The notes under the pieces were generated by a model. It saw only the letters and a list, made by a program, of their open reading frames with translations. It searched no databases and was not told the origin of the DNA. From Parageobacillus caldoxylosilyticus NBRC 107762 (GTDB taxonomy: Bacteria > Bacillota > Bacilli > Bacillales > Anoxybacillaceae), in NCBI RefSeq assembly GCF_000632715.1, contig NZ_BAWO01000008.1:1-64000 (forward strand): 64,000 bases of DNA. The letters are read 5' to 3'. The position numbers and the translations under genes were made by a program. Numbering within the stretch: position 1 is the stretch's first letter; the number at the start of each line of letters is the position of its first letter. Below are positions 8,434 to 18,336 of this stretch, piece after piece.

Positions 8434-8765
8434 TACCACCAAACAACCGTCACAAATGCCCAAACGGTAAGAAACGCAACAAATACACCTGCATAAATAA
8501 ACAGCGCTGGAAGTTCGTGTCCTTTATGGCTCATATGCATGAAATAGTACAATTGGAATGCTACTTGCACTACTGCAAGAAGAAGAATAAATGGAATTGA
8601 AAACCAATGAGAAAATTCATCATAACCGACCGCAGCAAACGAAATTAATGTTAGCAAAATCATTAATACAAAGGAAATAACTTGATGTTTCATTTCCTCC
8701 GCGTTTTTTCTGCGGCGATATGCTAAATCAACACGCTCGTTTCCGGAGTTTGTTTGATTCACCAT
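8433..8765 (-). CDS. ctaF: Cytochrome c oxidase subunit IV (caa3)
   Basis: 110-residue subunit with three transmembrane helices (VISFVLMILLTLISFAAVGY, FSIPFILLLAVVQVAFQLYY, LPALFIYAGVFVAFLTVWAF). The YYFMHMSHKGHE loop is diagnostic for bacterial COX4/CtaF. It stabilises the CuB site region. It begins 4 bp after ctaE ends and is the last structural gene of the ctaCDEF operon before the terminator. Confidence 0.95.
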   Translation of the reverse strand: MVNQTNSGNERVDLAYRRRKNAEEMKHQVISFVLMILLTLISFAAVGYDEFSHWFSIPFILLLAVVQVAFQLYYFMHMSHKGHELPALFIYAGVFVAFLTVWAFVTVVWW

Positions 8766-8769
8766 ATAT

Positions 8770-9390
8770 TCACCCCACCATTCCCATTAGGTATACGACG
8801 GTAAAAATGAATACCCATACAACGTCGATAAAGTGCCAATATAAACTTGCCACGTAAAATTTTGGCGCGTTATACAAGTTTAACCCGCGTTTGGCATTGC
8901 GAATCATTAATGTCAAAATCCAGGACAGCCCGAACGCAACGTGGCTTCCATGCGTTCCGACTAACGTATAAAATGCAGAAGCAAATGCACTTTTCGTGAA
9001 TACGTGGCCCTCATGAACGTATTCATTAAACTCGTAAATTTCCAACCCTAAAAATCCTGCTCCTAACAAGACGGTGATGCCAAACCAAAGCATCATTTTC
9101 TTAAAATCGAAATTTTTCATATGATAAATCGCATAGACGCTTGTTAAACTGCTCGTTAAAAGAAGCATCGTTGCCACAAAAACAAGCGGCATTTGAAACA
9201 ATTCGTCCGCAGAAGGCCCACCGGCGGTCTTATCTTTCAGCGCCAAGTAGGTAGCAAAGAGGGAGGCGAAAAGAACCGTCTCTCCCCCTAAGAATAACCA
9301 AAAGCCAATAAATTTATTTTTTCCTTCGAGGGTGGCTCTTTCTGGTGAAGACGGGAACGTTTCCGCCGTTAATTTTTCTTCCACTTGCAT
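8770..9390 (-). CDS. ctaE: Cytochrome c oxidase subunit III (caa3)
   Basis: 206 residues with five membrane helices, starting after a short cytosolic head. Typical features are KFIGFWLFLGGETVLFASLF, LVGTHGSHVAFGLSWILTLM (subunit III HGxHVxxG motif) and the final helix WHFIDVVWVFIFTVVYL. Its ATG overlaps the ctaD stop codon by one base, indicating translational coupling. Part of the caa3-type heme-copper terminal oxidase. Confidence 0.97.
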   Translation of the reverse strand: MQVEEKLTAETFPSSPERATLEGKNKFIGFWLFLGGETVLFASLFATYLALKDKTAGGPSADELFQMPLVFVATMLLLTSSLTSVYAIYHMKNFDFKKMMLWFGITVLLGAGFLGLEIYEFNEYVHEGHVFTKSAFASAFYTLVGTHGSHVAFGLSWILTLMIRNAKRGLNLYNAPKFYVASLYWHFIDVVWVFIFTVVYLMGMVG

Positions 9391-11261
9391 TATGCTTTAG
9401 CCCCCTTTTTCTCCAATTCAAGAACTTCTTCTTTATGAATATGGAATCCGTGATCATCAATTACCGAACGCAAGAACATCGAACCGAATGTAATCAGCAA
9501 TCCGATAATGCCGACCGGCAATCCCCAAGAATGATCGTTGTGGTACGTAAAACCGAATGCAGCAACAAACAAACCAAATGAAATGATAAACGGCAGGAAG
9601 GAAGAGTTTGGCATATGAATGTCCCCAAGCGGTTCGGCTGGTGTCAGCTCTTTCTTTCCTTCCATTTTTTCAATCCAATATGCATCCAGCCCACGTACAA
9701 GCGGAGTTTGCGCAAAATTATATACCGGAGGTGGCGAAGAAACCGCCCATTCGAGCGTACGGCCGTCTCCCCAAGCATCCGCTTCCGCTTTTTCGCCTTT
9801 TACTGTTGTAATAACAATATTAATTAAAAGAATTACCGTTGCTGCTGCCATAAAGAACGCACCAATCGTACTGATAAGGTTGCCTGTTTCCCAACCTTGG
9901 TTCGGCAAGTACGTAAAGACGCGGCGCGGCATTCCCATTAATCCAAGGAAATGCTGAATGAAGAATGTTAAATGGAAACCGATAAAGAATAGCCAGAATG
10001 TAATTTTACCAAGCGTTTCATTTAACATTTTACCGAACATTTTTGGCCACCAATAATGGGAGCCTGCTAATAGAGCAAACACAACCCCACCGACGATAAC
10101 ATAGTGGAAGTGCGCTACAACGAAATAACTGTCATGATATTGATAATCCGCTGCTGCTGCTGCGTTCATTACTCCTGTTACACCGCCCATGACGAAAGAC
10201 GGAATGAACGCGACCGCATAATGCATCGGTGTTGTAAATCGGATATTTCCGCCCCACATCGTAAAGAGCCAGTTAAAGATTTTAATACCTGTAGGAACAG
10301 CAATTGCCATCGTCGCAACCGCAAAAATTGCGTTCGCAACTGGCCCCATACCGGTTGTAAACATATGGTGCGCCCATACCATGAATCCTAAAAATCCGAT
10401 TAACACAGTCGCAAACACCATGGAAGAATAACCGAATAGACGCTTTTTGGAGAACGTCGCAAAAATTTCCGAGAAAATACCGAACGCCGGCAGTACAAGA
10501 ATATACACTTCCGGATGCCCGAAAATCCAGAATAAATGCTCCCAAATGATCGTATTTCCGCCCGCAGCCGGGTTAAAGAAATTACCGCCAAACAAACGAT
10601 CCATCATCATAAAAATGAAACCAACGGTAAGCGGCGGAAAGGCAAACAGAATAAGCGCAGAAGTAACAAACGTCGCCCATACGAACATCGGCATGCGCAT
10701 GTACGTCATGCCCGGAGCACGCATGTTAATAATCGTGACAAGGAAGTTGATCCCGCCCATTATTGTACCAAAACCGGAAATTTGCAAACCGAGCACGTAA
10801 AAATCAATGCCATGGGTTGCTTTCGATTCAAGAGATAATGACGCGTATGATGTCCAGCCAGCGTCTGGCGCTCCACCTAAAAACCAAGAACAGTTCAAGA
10901 AAAGACCGCCGAAGAAGAACAACCAAAAACCTAACGCGTTTAAGAATGGGAACGCGACGTCACGCGCACCAATCTGAATCGGAACGACTGCGTTCATCAT
11001 CGCGAAAACAAGAGGCATCGCTGCCAAGAAAATCATTGTCGTACCGTGCATGGTTAATACTTGGTTATATAAACCACCGACTAGAAAATCATTGTTCGGC
11101 TTTGCCAGCTGAATGCGGATGAGCAGTGCCTCAATACCGCCCATTATGAAGAAAAGACCACCAGCAATCAAATAAAGATGGGCGATTTTTTTATGGTCTA
11201 CCGTTGTCAGATAATCCCAAATAACGGCACCGACACCCTTTTTACGTGCTAAGGTACTCAC
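9390..11261 (-). CDS. ctaD: Cytochrome c oxidase subunit I (caa3)
   Basis: 623-residue catalytic subunit carrying heme a and the heme a3-CuB centre; reduces oxygen to water while pumping protons. Visible hallmarks are the low-spin heme histidine in QVLTMHGTTMIF, the WIFGHPEVYILVLPAFG segment (CuB His and cross-linked Tyr), the AHHMFTTGM helix, and the heme ligands in DSYFVVAHFHYVIVGG. About 14 membrane helices, as in B. subtilis. The C-terminal extension ending KKGAKA fits the SoxM-type caa3 subgroup. Preceded by GGAGGTTTC. Confidence 0.98.
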   Translation of the reverse strand: MSTLARKKGVGAVIWDYLTTVDHKKIAHLYLIAGGLFFIMGGIEALLIRIQLAKPNNDFLVGGLYNQVLTMHGTTMIFLAAMPLVFAMMNAVVPIQIGARDVAFPFLNALGFWLFFFGGLFLNCSWFLGGAPDAGWTSYASLSLESKATHGIDFYVLGLQISGFGTIMGGINFLVTIINMRAPGMTYMRMPMFVWATFVTSALILFAFPPLTVGFIFMMMDRLFGGNFFNPAAGGNTIIWEHLFWIFGHPEVYILVLPAFGIFSEIFATFSKKRLFGYSSMVFATVLIGFLGFMVWAHHMFTTGMGPVANAIFAVATMAIAVPTGIKIFNWLFTMWGGNIRFTTPMHYAVAFIPSFVMGGVTGVMNAAAAADYQYHDSYFVVAHFHYVIVGGVVFALLAGSHYWWPKMFGKMLNETLGKITFWLFFIGFHLTFFIQHFLGLMGMPRRVFTYLPNQGWETGNLISTIGAFFMAAATVILLINIVITTVKGEKAEADAWGDGRTLEWAVSSPPPVYNFAQTPLVRGLDAYWIEKMEGKKELTPAEPLGDIHMPNSSFLPFIISFGLFVAAFGFTYHNDHSWGLPVGIIGLLITFGSMFLRSVIDDHGFHIHKEEVLELEKKGAKA

Positions 11262-11289
11262 AGTGAAACCTCCCTTTGTTCAATCTCTT

Positions 11290-12357
11290 TTACTCTACTT
11301 TTAAGCTCATTAAATATTTCGCAAGAGCATTAATTTGCTCTTCTGTCAATTTACCATATGTACCTGTCATTTTGTTTCCAGGTTTTACACTTTCAGGATT
11401 TCTCAACCATTTCTTTAAGTTTTCTTCATTGTGGTCCAAAATGCCAGCAATGCGCTCGCGATCGCCAAAGTTGGCCAAGTTTGGCGCTGTACGCGCTTGT
11501 TCTGGACGTTTGTCAACTGGAGTAACAGCGTGACAGCCAATACAGCTTTTATTGAAAATTGCTTCTCCTTGCTTAGCAACCGGATCCGTAACAACCGGTT
11601 TCGCATTTTTCATTTTTTCAATCCATTGATCGAATTCTTTTCTAGGAACTGCTTTTACTTTGAAGTCCATCAATGCATGGGAAGGACCGCAAAGCTCCGC
11701 ACATTTACCGTAGAAAACGCCGCCTGCTTTGTCAGCCGCTTTTTGGTCAAACTCAAGCCAGAATTGGTTTTTGTTCTCTGTATTTGTATCCATTTTTCCA
11801 CCAACAGCTGGAATCCAGAACGAGTGTTTTACATCGGATGCTTTCAGATTAAAATACACCCGTTCGTTGGTTGGAACGACTAAATCTTGGCTTGTGATAA
11901 CCCCATAGTCTGGATATTCAAATTCCCACCAATAAAGGTTTGCACGAACATTGACAACAAGCGTATCTTTATCGCGCTTTTCTTTGTTCATCGGTTTGAC
12001 ATCCGCCAGCTTAAACGTTGCGGAAACCGTTGGAACTGCCAAGATAAGCAATAGAATAATTGGAATGACAGTCCAAATGATTTCAAGTTTATGGCTTCCT
12101 TCCACTTGTTTAGGAATTTTGTTTTCCTCGCCTTTACGTTGCCGGAATCGAATGACAACGTATACAAAGATAATCGTTACAACAACAATAACGAGAACCA
12201 TAATGGCCGTGCTAAGCAGCATCAGCGAATATTGCATGTCTGCTACTTCGCCTGCCGGCTGAAGCGTCGATAAAAACGGCTTTCCACAGCCGGCTAACAG
12301 AAGCGCCATCACACTGAAAAGAGAAAACAAGCGCCAGTTACGTAGCCATTTCTTCAT
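11290..12357 (-). CDS. ctaC: Cytochrome c oxidase subunit II fused to cytochrome c (caa3)
   Basis: 355-residue lipoprotein: signal peptide with lipobox LLAGC, two membrane helices, a periplasmic-side cupredoxin domain with the CuA ligands in YGKCAELCGPSHALM, and a C-terminal cytochrome c domain with heme motif CIGCH (about residue 270) and a later methionine ligand in the KPGNKMTG region. The fused heme domain defines caa3 oxidase, which takes electrons from cytochrome c. First gene of ctaCDEF, 28 bp upstream of ctaD. Confidence 0.97.
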   Translation of the reverse strand: MKKWLRNWRLFSLFSVMALLLAGCGKPFLSTLQPAGEVADMQYSLMLLSTAIMVLVIVVVTIIFVYVVIRFRQRKGEENKIPKQVEGSHKLEIIWTVIPIILLLILAVPTVSATFKLADVKPMNKEKRDKDTLVVNVRANLYWWEFEYPDYGVITSQDLVVPTNERVYFNLKASDVKHSFWIPAVGGKMDTNTENKNQFWLEFDQKAADKAGGVFYGKCAELCGPSHALMDFKVKAVPRKEFDQWIEKMKNAKPVVTDPVAKQGEAIFNKSCIGCHAVTPVDKRPEQARTAPNLANFGDRERIAGILDHNEENLKKWLRNPESVKPGNKMTGTYGKLTEEQINALAKYLMSLKVE

Positions 12358-12449
12358 AGCCTAATCAAACCCCTCTTTCTACTTGATGAAATAAAAATAA
12401 ATTTATATGAATTCTTTCTCTTATGGAAAGAATTTTAAACCGCTTTTGT

Positions 12450-13370
12450 TTACCACAGGGTGGCGATGACCATCGTCACAAATAAAATCGTCAAATAGTT
12501 AAGTGAATAAATAAACATCCATTTTGCCCACTTTAAATCATCTTTCATTTTAAACCCATAAAGCCCCAGCGCAAGCCACCCCACGTTTAATAACGTAGCA
12601 ACAGTTAAAAACGGCACGCCTAATGAAAACAAATAAAACGGTAGCGGCAATAAGCACGCAACCCATACAATGATTTGCCGTTTCGCCATCGCAAAACCAT
12701 GGACAACAGGAAGCATTGGGATGCCTGCAGCACGGTATTCTTCGCACCGCTTCATTGCTAGTGCCAAAAAGTGTGGCGGCTGCCATATGAACATGATTAA
12801 AAATAGAATGAGCGGAACAACATGGAAGCTTGGATCTACCGCTGTCCATCCAATTACCGGCGGCACTGCACCAGAAATGCTGCCGATAACAGTATTAAGC
12901 GTATAATTCCGCTTTGACCACATCGTGTACAAAAATACGTAAGTTACCATTCCGATCAGCCCAACGACAGCAGCGGTGGCCGTCGTCATTAGCAAGCTAA
13001 TCGTTCCTACCGTTACTAGAGCGACTCCAAGCCAAAGCACCCGCTTTGGTTCTATCGTTCCCGTTACGGTCGGCCGTGTTTTTGTCCGTTCCATAAACTG
13101 GTCGATATCGCGGTCGATAAAGTTATTAATGCTGCATGAACCTGCTATAACAAGCGCAGCACCAAACAACGTAAAGAATACAATATGGAGGTTTTCCAAA
13201 AAACCTTCCCCCGTAAAATAGAGAGCCAACCATAGTCCGGTAAAAGTGGTGATTAAATTCGAGTTGACGATTCCTATTTTTATGACGGAGGAAAGCTCTT
13301 TCCAAATGGTCCCTATATTTACACGCGGGCGATCTCCCGCATGGGCAGTATTTGTTTTTAAATTTGACAT
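12450..13370 (-). CDS. ctaB: Protoheme IX farnesyltransferase (heme O synthase)
   Basis: 306-residue UbiA-family membrane enzyme that farnesylates heme B to heme O. Contains the prenyltransferase motif [20 protein letters not shown] (residue about 85) and the second aspartate-rich loop near [15 protein letters not shown], with about nine helices. The ATG at 13370 ([12 protein letters not shown]) is preferred over longer readings: it follows GAGGAGGAACAGGAG, and the upstream in-frame codons carry no similarity. It sits 92 bp before ctaC and divergent from ctaA, whose product uses heme O. Confidence 0.95.
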   Translation of the reverse strand: MSNLKTNTAHAGDRPRVNIGTIWKELSSVIKIGIVNSNLITTFTGLWLALYFTGEGFLENLHIVFFTLFGAALVIAGSCSINNFIDRDIDQFMERTKTRPTVTGTIEPKRVLWLGVALVTVGTISLLMTTATAAVVGLIGMVTYVFLYTMWSKRNYTLNTVIGSISGAVPPVIGWTAVDPSFHVVPLILFLIMFIWQPPHFLALAMKRCEEYRAAGIPMLPVVHGFAMAKRQIIVWVACLLPLPFYLFSLGVPFLTVATLLNVGWLALGLYGFKMKDDLKWAKWMFIYSLNYLTILFVTMVIATLW

Positions 13371-13838
13371 TCTCCTGTTCCTCCTCATCACACCGCCAAC
13401 TTTTATACGCTCAATGAACGGTGCCATATAAAAAATTTTCTTCATTTCCATCATATCATAATGCATTAGCAATCATCTTTGCAGGAAAATATTTCTTACA
13501 TTAGAACAAATAAACCTATTTTCTCTTTATATTAAATCACATTTTCACGACATAATGTGAACTTTTTTTGAATAATTTGTGTCAAATTTTCGAATCAAAA
13601 AAAACACATTTATTCTCTTCTATCAGCAGAAAACGCTTTTACTACTTATCCCACTAATATTTCTAACAAACTTATTCAACTTATTCAATATGTAAACGTC
13701 ATTTTGTTTTCTGCGTATCATCATGTAAAATTGTATTTGGCTAAATTGCCGTTTTTATTTCTTTTTTGTAAGATAAATGTATACTTTACTAAAATTATTG
13801 ACAAAATAATGATTTCTCATTACAAGAAGGTGAAGATT
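13371..13838. promoter_or_regulatory. AT-rich divergent control region of ctaB and ctaA
   Basis: 468 bp without a gene. It is AT-rich and should hold both the ctaB-operon and ctaA promoters. An inverted repeat TTCAC-N8-GTGAA lies at 13545-13562. On the plus strand TTGTAA (about 13768) spaced 18 bp from TAAAAT is a possible ctaA promoter. In B. subtilis this region is under ResD and CcpA control; I do not see a clear consensus site for either. Confidence 0.45.
13545..13562. promoter_or_regulatory. Inverted repeat in the ctaB-ctaA intergenic region
   Basis: TTCAC, eight bases, GTGAA: perfect 5-bp arms in an AT-rich divergent promoter region. The half-sites are those of redox regulators (Fnr and Rex use TGTGA/TTGTGA) but in the reversed order, so identity is open. 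Confidence 0.3.
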
Positions 13839-14798
13839 TTGCAACGGTCTTTAAAATGGTTTGCATCGGCTACGACATTGGCAATGCTATTTGTCCTTAT
13901 CGGCGGGGCACTCGTAACAAAAACCGGATCCGGCATGGGGTGCGGACGATCATGGCCGCTTTGCCACGGTCAATTCATTCCTTCGCAAATTACCCCTGAA
14001 CTCGTCATTGAATTAAGCCACCGGCTCGTATCCGGTTTAGCTGGAATAATGGTGCTTGTCCTATCTGTCTGGACATGGCGAGCAATCGGGCATATTCGCG
14101 AAACAAAGTTTTTAGCGATCGTTTCCTTTGTCTTTCTCGTGTTGCAAGGATTAATCGGCGCCGCTGCCGTCGTCTGGGGGCAATCTGATTTTGTCCTTGC
14201 GCTGCATTTCGGCATCTCCCTCATTTCGTTCGCAGCCGTTTTTTTGCTAACGCTTCTTATTTTTGAAATCGACAAAAAATTTGACGCCGAGTCGCTCGTA
14301 TTGGATCGAAAAATGAAATTTCACATTTACGGCGTCATCACTTATTCCTATATCGTTGTTTATACTGGCGCATTGGTCCGCCACATGCAGGCAAGTTTAG
14401 CGTGTCCAAGCTGGCCAATTTGCGCGAAAGCACGCATCATGCCTGTGCAGCTTCATGAATGGGTGCAAATGGGGCATCGCCTTGCTGCAGCGCTTATTAT
14501 TGTTTGGATTTCGGTAGCAACGATCCAGGCAGTGAAATATTATAAGCAGCAGCGCGTTGTCTACTGGGGATGGATTATTTCTCTCATCCTTGTTTTGTTA
14601 CAAATGATAACGGGCGCGCTGATCGTATTGACTCAATTAAATTTATATATCGCTTTAGCGCATGCGTTCTTTATTTCTTGTTTATTCGGCGTGCTCAGCT
14701 ATTTGATGATGCTCGCGCTGCGCAGCAATCACCATCAGCAGCAAGTGAAGGAAACCAATGAGCCGACTAAATCAGTTCCATCAATATTGCTAAAATAA
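13839..14798 (+). CDS. ctaA: Heme A synthase
   Basis: 319-residue, eight-helix membrane enzyme that oxidises the C8 methyl of heme O to give heme A. It shows the CtaA signature [20 protein letters not shown], the paired cysteines (GCGRSWPLC and ACPSWPIC) of the B. subtilis-type subgroup, and heme-ligand histidines in [22 protein letters not shown] and ALAHAFF. The TTG at 13839 is chosen: AAGGTGA lies 5-7 bases upstream and the B. subtilis protein aligns from this residue; the longer frame adds 45 unlikely residues. Divergent from ctaB. Confidence 0.95.
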   Translation: MQRSLKWFASATTLAMLFVLIGGALVTKTGSGMGCGRSWPLCHGQFIPSQITPELVIELSHRLVSGLAGIMVLVLSVWTWRAIGHIRETKFLAIVSFVFLVLQGLIGAAAVVWGQSDFVLALHFGISLISFAAVFLLTLLIFEIDKKFDAESLVLDRKMKFHIYGVITYSYIVVYTGALVRHMQASLACPSWPICAKARIMPVQLHEWVQMGHRLAAALIIVWISVATIQAVKYYKQQRVVYWGWIISLILVLLQMITGALIVLTQLNLYIALAHAFFISCLFGVLSYLMMLALRSNHHQQQVKETNEPTKSVPSILLK

Positions 14799-14825
14799 AG
14801 CGCTTGGGACAAACCCAAGCGCTTT
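14797..14825. terminator. Bidirectional terminator between ctaA and pyc
   Basis: AAAGCGCTTGGG, 5-base loop, CCCAAGCGCTTT between the convergent genes, overlapping the ctaA stop codon. T tracts lie on both sides. Confidence 0.9.
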
Positions 14826-14828
14826 ATT

Positions 14829-17800
14829 TTATTTCGTCAATTCGATTAACAGGTCACCAGCCTGAATGGCGTCACCATTTTTTACATAAATGTCTTTGAC
14901 AATACCCGAGAACGGCGCCTGCACTGTCGTTTCCATCTTCATCGCTTCCGTAATCATTAAATGGTCGCCTTTATTCACTTTTTCCCCTTTTTCGACGAGC
15001 ACTTTCACGACCGTTCCTGGCATTGTCGCCGCAATATGATTCGGATTGGCACGATCTGCTTTAATGCGTTCGACGACTGCCGATTTAATGCTTTCATCGC
15101 GGATAATCACTTCGCGCGGCTGTCCGTTTAATTCAAAGTAGACGACGCGCGTTCCGTCCGCCTGCGGCTGCCCGATCGAAACGAGCTTGACAATGAGCGT
15201 TTTTCCTTTTTCGATTTCCACTTCGATTTCTTCGCCAAGACGCATTCCATATAGGAAAGTCGGCGTGTCCAACACCGAAATATCGCCATATTTTTTGACC
15301 GTTTCCGCATATTCTAAAAATACTTTCGGGTAAAGAGCGTAGGCCAGCACATCAAAATCGGTCACTTCACGGTCAAGAGCATGGTATAATTCTTCTCTTA
15401 ATCGATCAAAATCTACCGGCTCTAGCAATTCCCCAGGCCGAACGGTAATCGGCTCGCGCCCTTTTAAAATAATGCGCTGCAATTCTTTCGGGAATCCGCC
15501 GTGCGGCTGTCCTAAATATCCTTCAAAAAACTCCACAACCGAATCCGGGAAGTCAAGCGTTTCACCGCGCTCGAAAATATCTTGTTCCGTCAAATTGTTT
15601 TGCACCATATAAAGCGCCATATCGCCGACGACTTTGGATGACGGCGTTACTTTGACGATATCGCCAAACAAGTCATTGACGCGGCGGTACATTTCTTTCA
15701 CTTCATCCCAGCGGTCACCAAGCCCAACCGCTTTAGCCTGCTGCTGCAGGTTGCTGTATTGTCCGCCCGGCATTTCATGCATATACACTTCCGTATGCGG
15801 AGAATTCATGCCGCTTTCAAACTCTTGGTAAAACTTCCGAACGTCTTCCCAATAGCGGGAAAGCTGCTCGAGTCCATGTATATTGATCTCCGGCGCGCGC
15901 TTCGTTCCTTCTAACGCGTAATAAAGCGTATTGGCGCTCGGCTGCGACGTTAAGCCCGCCATGGAGCTAACAGCAACGTCAACGATATCTACTCCTGCTT
16001 CAATCGCCTTCGCATACATATAAATGCCATTTCCGCTCGTATCGTGCGTATGAAAATGAATTGGAATATCCACCGTTTCTTTCAACGCGGAAATAAGCAC
16101 ATAAGCCGCCTCCGGCTTTAATAAGCCAGCCATATCTTTAATTGCCAAAATATGCGCTCCCGCCTGCTCCAGCTCTTTGGCGATTGTTTTATAATAATCG
16201 AGATTATACTTCGGACGGCTTGGATCTAAAATATCTCCTGTATAGCAAACGGCCGCTTCAGCAATTTTGCCTGTTTGCCGAACGGCGTCAATGGCCACCG
16301 TCATTCCTTTTACCCAGTTTAAGCTATCAAAAATGCGGAATACATCAATGCCGGCTTGTGCTGATTTTTCGACAAATTCACGAATGACATTATCTGGATA
16401 GTTTTTGTAGCCGACAGCGTTGGCAGAGCGCAGCAGCATTTGGAACAAAATATTTGGAATTCGTTCCCTCAATTTTAACAAACGGTCCCACGGATCTTCT
16501 TTTAAGAAGCGGTACGCAACGTCAAACGTCGCCCCGCCCCACATTTCAAGTGAGAACAAATTTGGCAGCAGGCGCGCCGTCGGTTCGGCGATACGAACTA
16601 AATCGACCGTGCGCACACGCGTTGCCAGCAGTGATTGATGGGCGTCGCGGAATGTCGTATCCGTCAGCAATACGCGGTCTTGCTCTTTTATCCATTGAAC
16701 GAGCCCTTCCGGCCCTTTTTCATCTAAAATTTGCTTCGTCCCGCCCGGAACCGGTTCAGCATAACTTACTTTCGGGATGCGCGGTTTATCAAATACCGGT
16801 TTTTTCTTTTTCCCGATTCCAGGAAAGCCGTTTACCGTAACCGTTCCAATATAGGTCAACATCTTCGTCCCGCGGTCTTTCCGGCGTGGGAAGACGAACA
16901 GTTCCGGCGTCGTATCAATAAACGACGTATCATATTCTCCCGATAAAAACTTTGGATGTTGCACGACATTTTCTAAAAATGGAATATTTGTTTTAATTCC
17001 ACGGATTCGGAACTCCCGCAAGTTTCGCAACATTTTTCTTGCTGCTTGCTCAAACGTAAGCGCCCATGTGGACAATTTCACAAGCAAAGAATCGTAATAT
17101 GGCGTAATCACTGCCCCTTGGAAACCGTTGCCCGCGTCCAAACGAACGCCAAATCCGCCGCCAGAACGGTATGCCATAATTTTTCCGGTATCCGGCATAA
17201 AATTGTTGAGCGGGTCTTCCGTCGTTACGCGCGACTGAATCGCATACCCGTTGATGCGAATATCTTCTTGCTTTGGAATGCCGACCTCTTTGCTATGAAG
17301 CGAATAACCGTCGGCAATCAAAATTTGCGATTGGACGATATCGATTCCTGTGATCATTTCCGTAATCGTATGTTCCACTTGAATGCGCGGATTGACTTCA
17401 ATGAAATAAAAATCGTTTCCGGATACAAGAAACTCTACCGTCCCCGCGTTCACATAGCCTACATTTTTCATAAGTTTGACCGCAGCTTCACATATTCTTT
17501 GCCGCAATTCATCTGATAGCGAGACGCTAGGCGCCACCTCTACCACTTTTTGATGCCGGCGCTGTACGGAGCAGTCCCGTTCATAAAGGTGGACGATATT
17601 CCCTTCGTAATCCCCCAAAATTTGCACTTCAATATGTTTCGGTTTTTCAATCAGTTTTTCCACGTACACATCATCGCTGCCAAACGCCGCTTTCGCTTCG
17701 GATTTGGCGCGCTCGAACGCTTCTTTTACTTCCGATTTCGCCCGGACGATACGCATGCCGCGGCCGCCGCCGCCCAACGCCGCTTTAATAATGATTGGAT

Positions 17801-18272
17801 AGCCATACGTTTCCGCAAAGCGCACGACCTCCTCCAAACTACGCACCGGCCCGTCGCTTCCCGGAATGACCGGAATCCCCGCCAATTCCGCCTGATGGCG
17901 GGCTTTTACTTTATCGCCGAACATATCTAAATGCTCTTCGTTCGGACCGATAAAAATAATTCCCTCTTCACGGCAACGTTTAGCGAATTGAATATTTTCC
18001 GAAAGAAAACCGTATCCTGGATGAATCGCATCGACATCGTGGGCTTTGGCAATCTCAATAATTCCTTCAATATCTAAATACGCTTCAATCGGCTTTTTTC
18101 CTTCGCCGACTAAATACGCTTCATCCGCTTTATAGCGATGATAAGAACCAGTGTCTTCCTTCGAATAAATAGCGACCGTACGGATGCCAAGTTCCGTGCA
18201 GGCACGGAAGACACGAATGGCGATTTCTCCACGGTTTGCGACAAGTACTTTGTTAATTCGACGTGTTTTCAT
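14829..18272 (-). CDS. pycA: Pyruvate carboxylase
   Basis: 1147-residue anaplerotic enzyme making oxaloacetate from pyruvate, bicarbonate and ATP. Domains in order: biotin carboxylase (residues about 5-450; GGGGRGMR ATP loop, ERDCSVQRRHQK), carboxyltransferase (about 530-800; LLTDTTFRDAHQSLLATR and the metal-binding HFHTHD), the PYC/OADA allosteric segment, and a C-terminal biotinyl domain with ITEAMKMETT (lysine is biotinylated). GGAGGAGAGGAG precedes the ATG. In related Firmicutes PYC activity is tuned by c-di-AMP or by DarB, whose homologue is at 47796. Confidence 0.98.
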   Translation of the reverse strand: MKTRRINKVLVANRGEIAIRVFRACTELGIRTVAIYSKEDTGSYHRYKADEAYLVGEGKKPIEAYLDIEGIIEIAKAHDVDAIHPGYGFLSENIQFAKRCREEGIIFIGPNEEHLDMFGDKVKARHQAELAGIPVIPGSDGPVRSLEEVVRFAETYGYPIIIKAALGGGGRGMRIVRAKSEVKEAFERAKSEAKAAFGSDDVYVEKLIEKPKHIEVQILGDYEGNIVHLYERDCSVQRRHQKVVEVAPSVSLSDELRQRICEAAVKLMKNVGYVNAGTVEFLVSGNDFYFIEVNPRIQVEHTITEMITGIDIVQSQILIADGYSLHSKEVGIPKQEDIRINGYAIQSRVTTEDPLNNFMPDTGKIMAYRSGGGFGVRLDAGNGFQGAVITPYYDSLLVKLSTWALTFEQAARKMLRNLREFRIRGIKTNIPFLENVVQHPKFLSGEYDTSFIDTTPELFVFPRRKDRGTKMLTYIGTVTVNGFPGIGKKKKPVFDKPRIPKVSYAEPVPGGTKQILDEKGPEGLVQWIKEQDRVLLTDTTFRDAHQSLLATRVRTVDLVRIAEPTARLLPNLFSLEMWGGATFDVAYRFLKEDPWDRLLKLRERIPNILFQMLLRSANAVGYKNYPDNVIREFVEKSAQAGIDVFRIFDSLNWVKGMTVAIDAVRQTGKIAEAAVCYTGDILDPSRPKYNLDYYKTIAKELEQAGAHILAIKDMAGLLKPEAAYVLISALKETVDIPIHFHTHDTSGNGIYMYAKAIEAGVDIVDVAVSSMAGLTSQPSANTLYYALEGTKRAPEINIHGLEQLSRYWEDVRKFYQEFESGMNSPHTEVYMHEMPGGQYSNLQQQAKAVGLGDRWDEVKEMYRRVNDLFGDIVKVTPSSKVVGDMALYMVQNNLTEQDIFERGETLDFPDSVVEFFEGYLGQPHGGFPKELQRIILKGREPITVRPGELLEPVDFDRLREELYHALDREVTDFDVLAYALYPKVFLEYAETVKKYGDISVLDTPTFLYGMRLGEEIEVEIEKGKTLIVKLVSIGQPQADGTRVVYFELNGQPREVIIRDESIKSAVVERIKADRANPNHIAATMPGTVVKVLVEKGEKVNKGDHLMITEAMKMETTVQAPFSGIVKDIYVKNGDAIQAGDLLIELTK

Positions 18273-18336
18273 ATGTTTCTCCTCTCCTCCTTTCTAATAA
18301 AACTATAACGGTTTTCGCTTTTTGTAAATACGTTCT

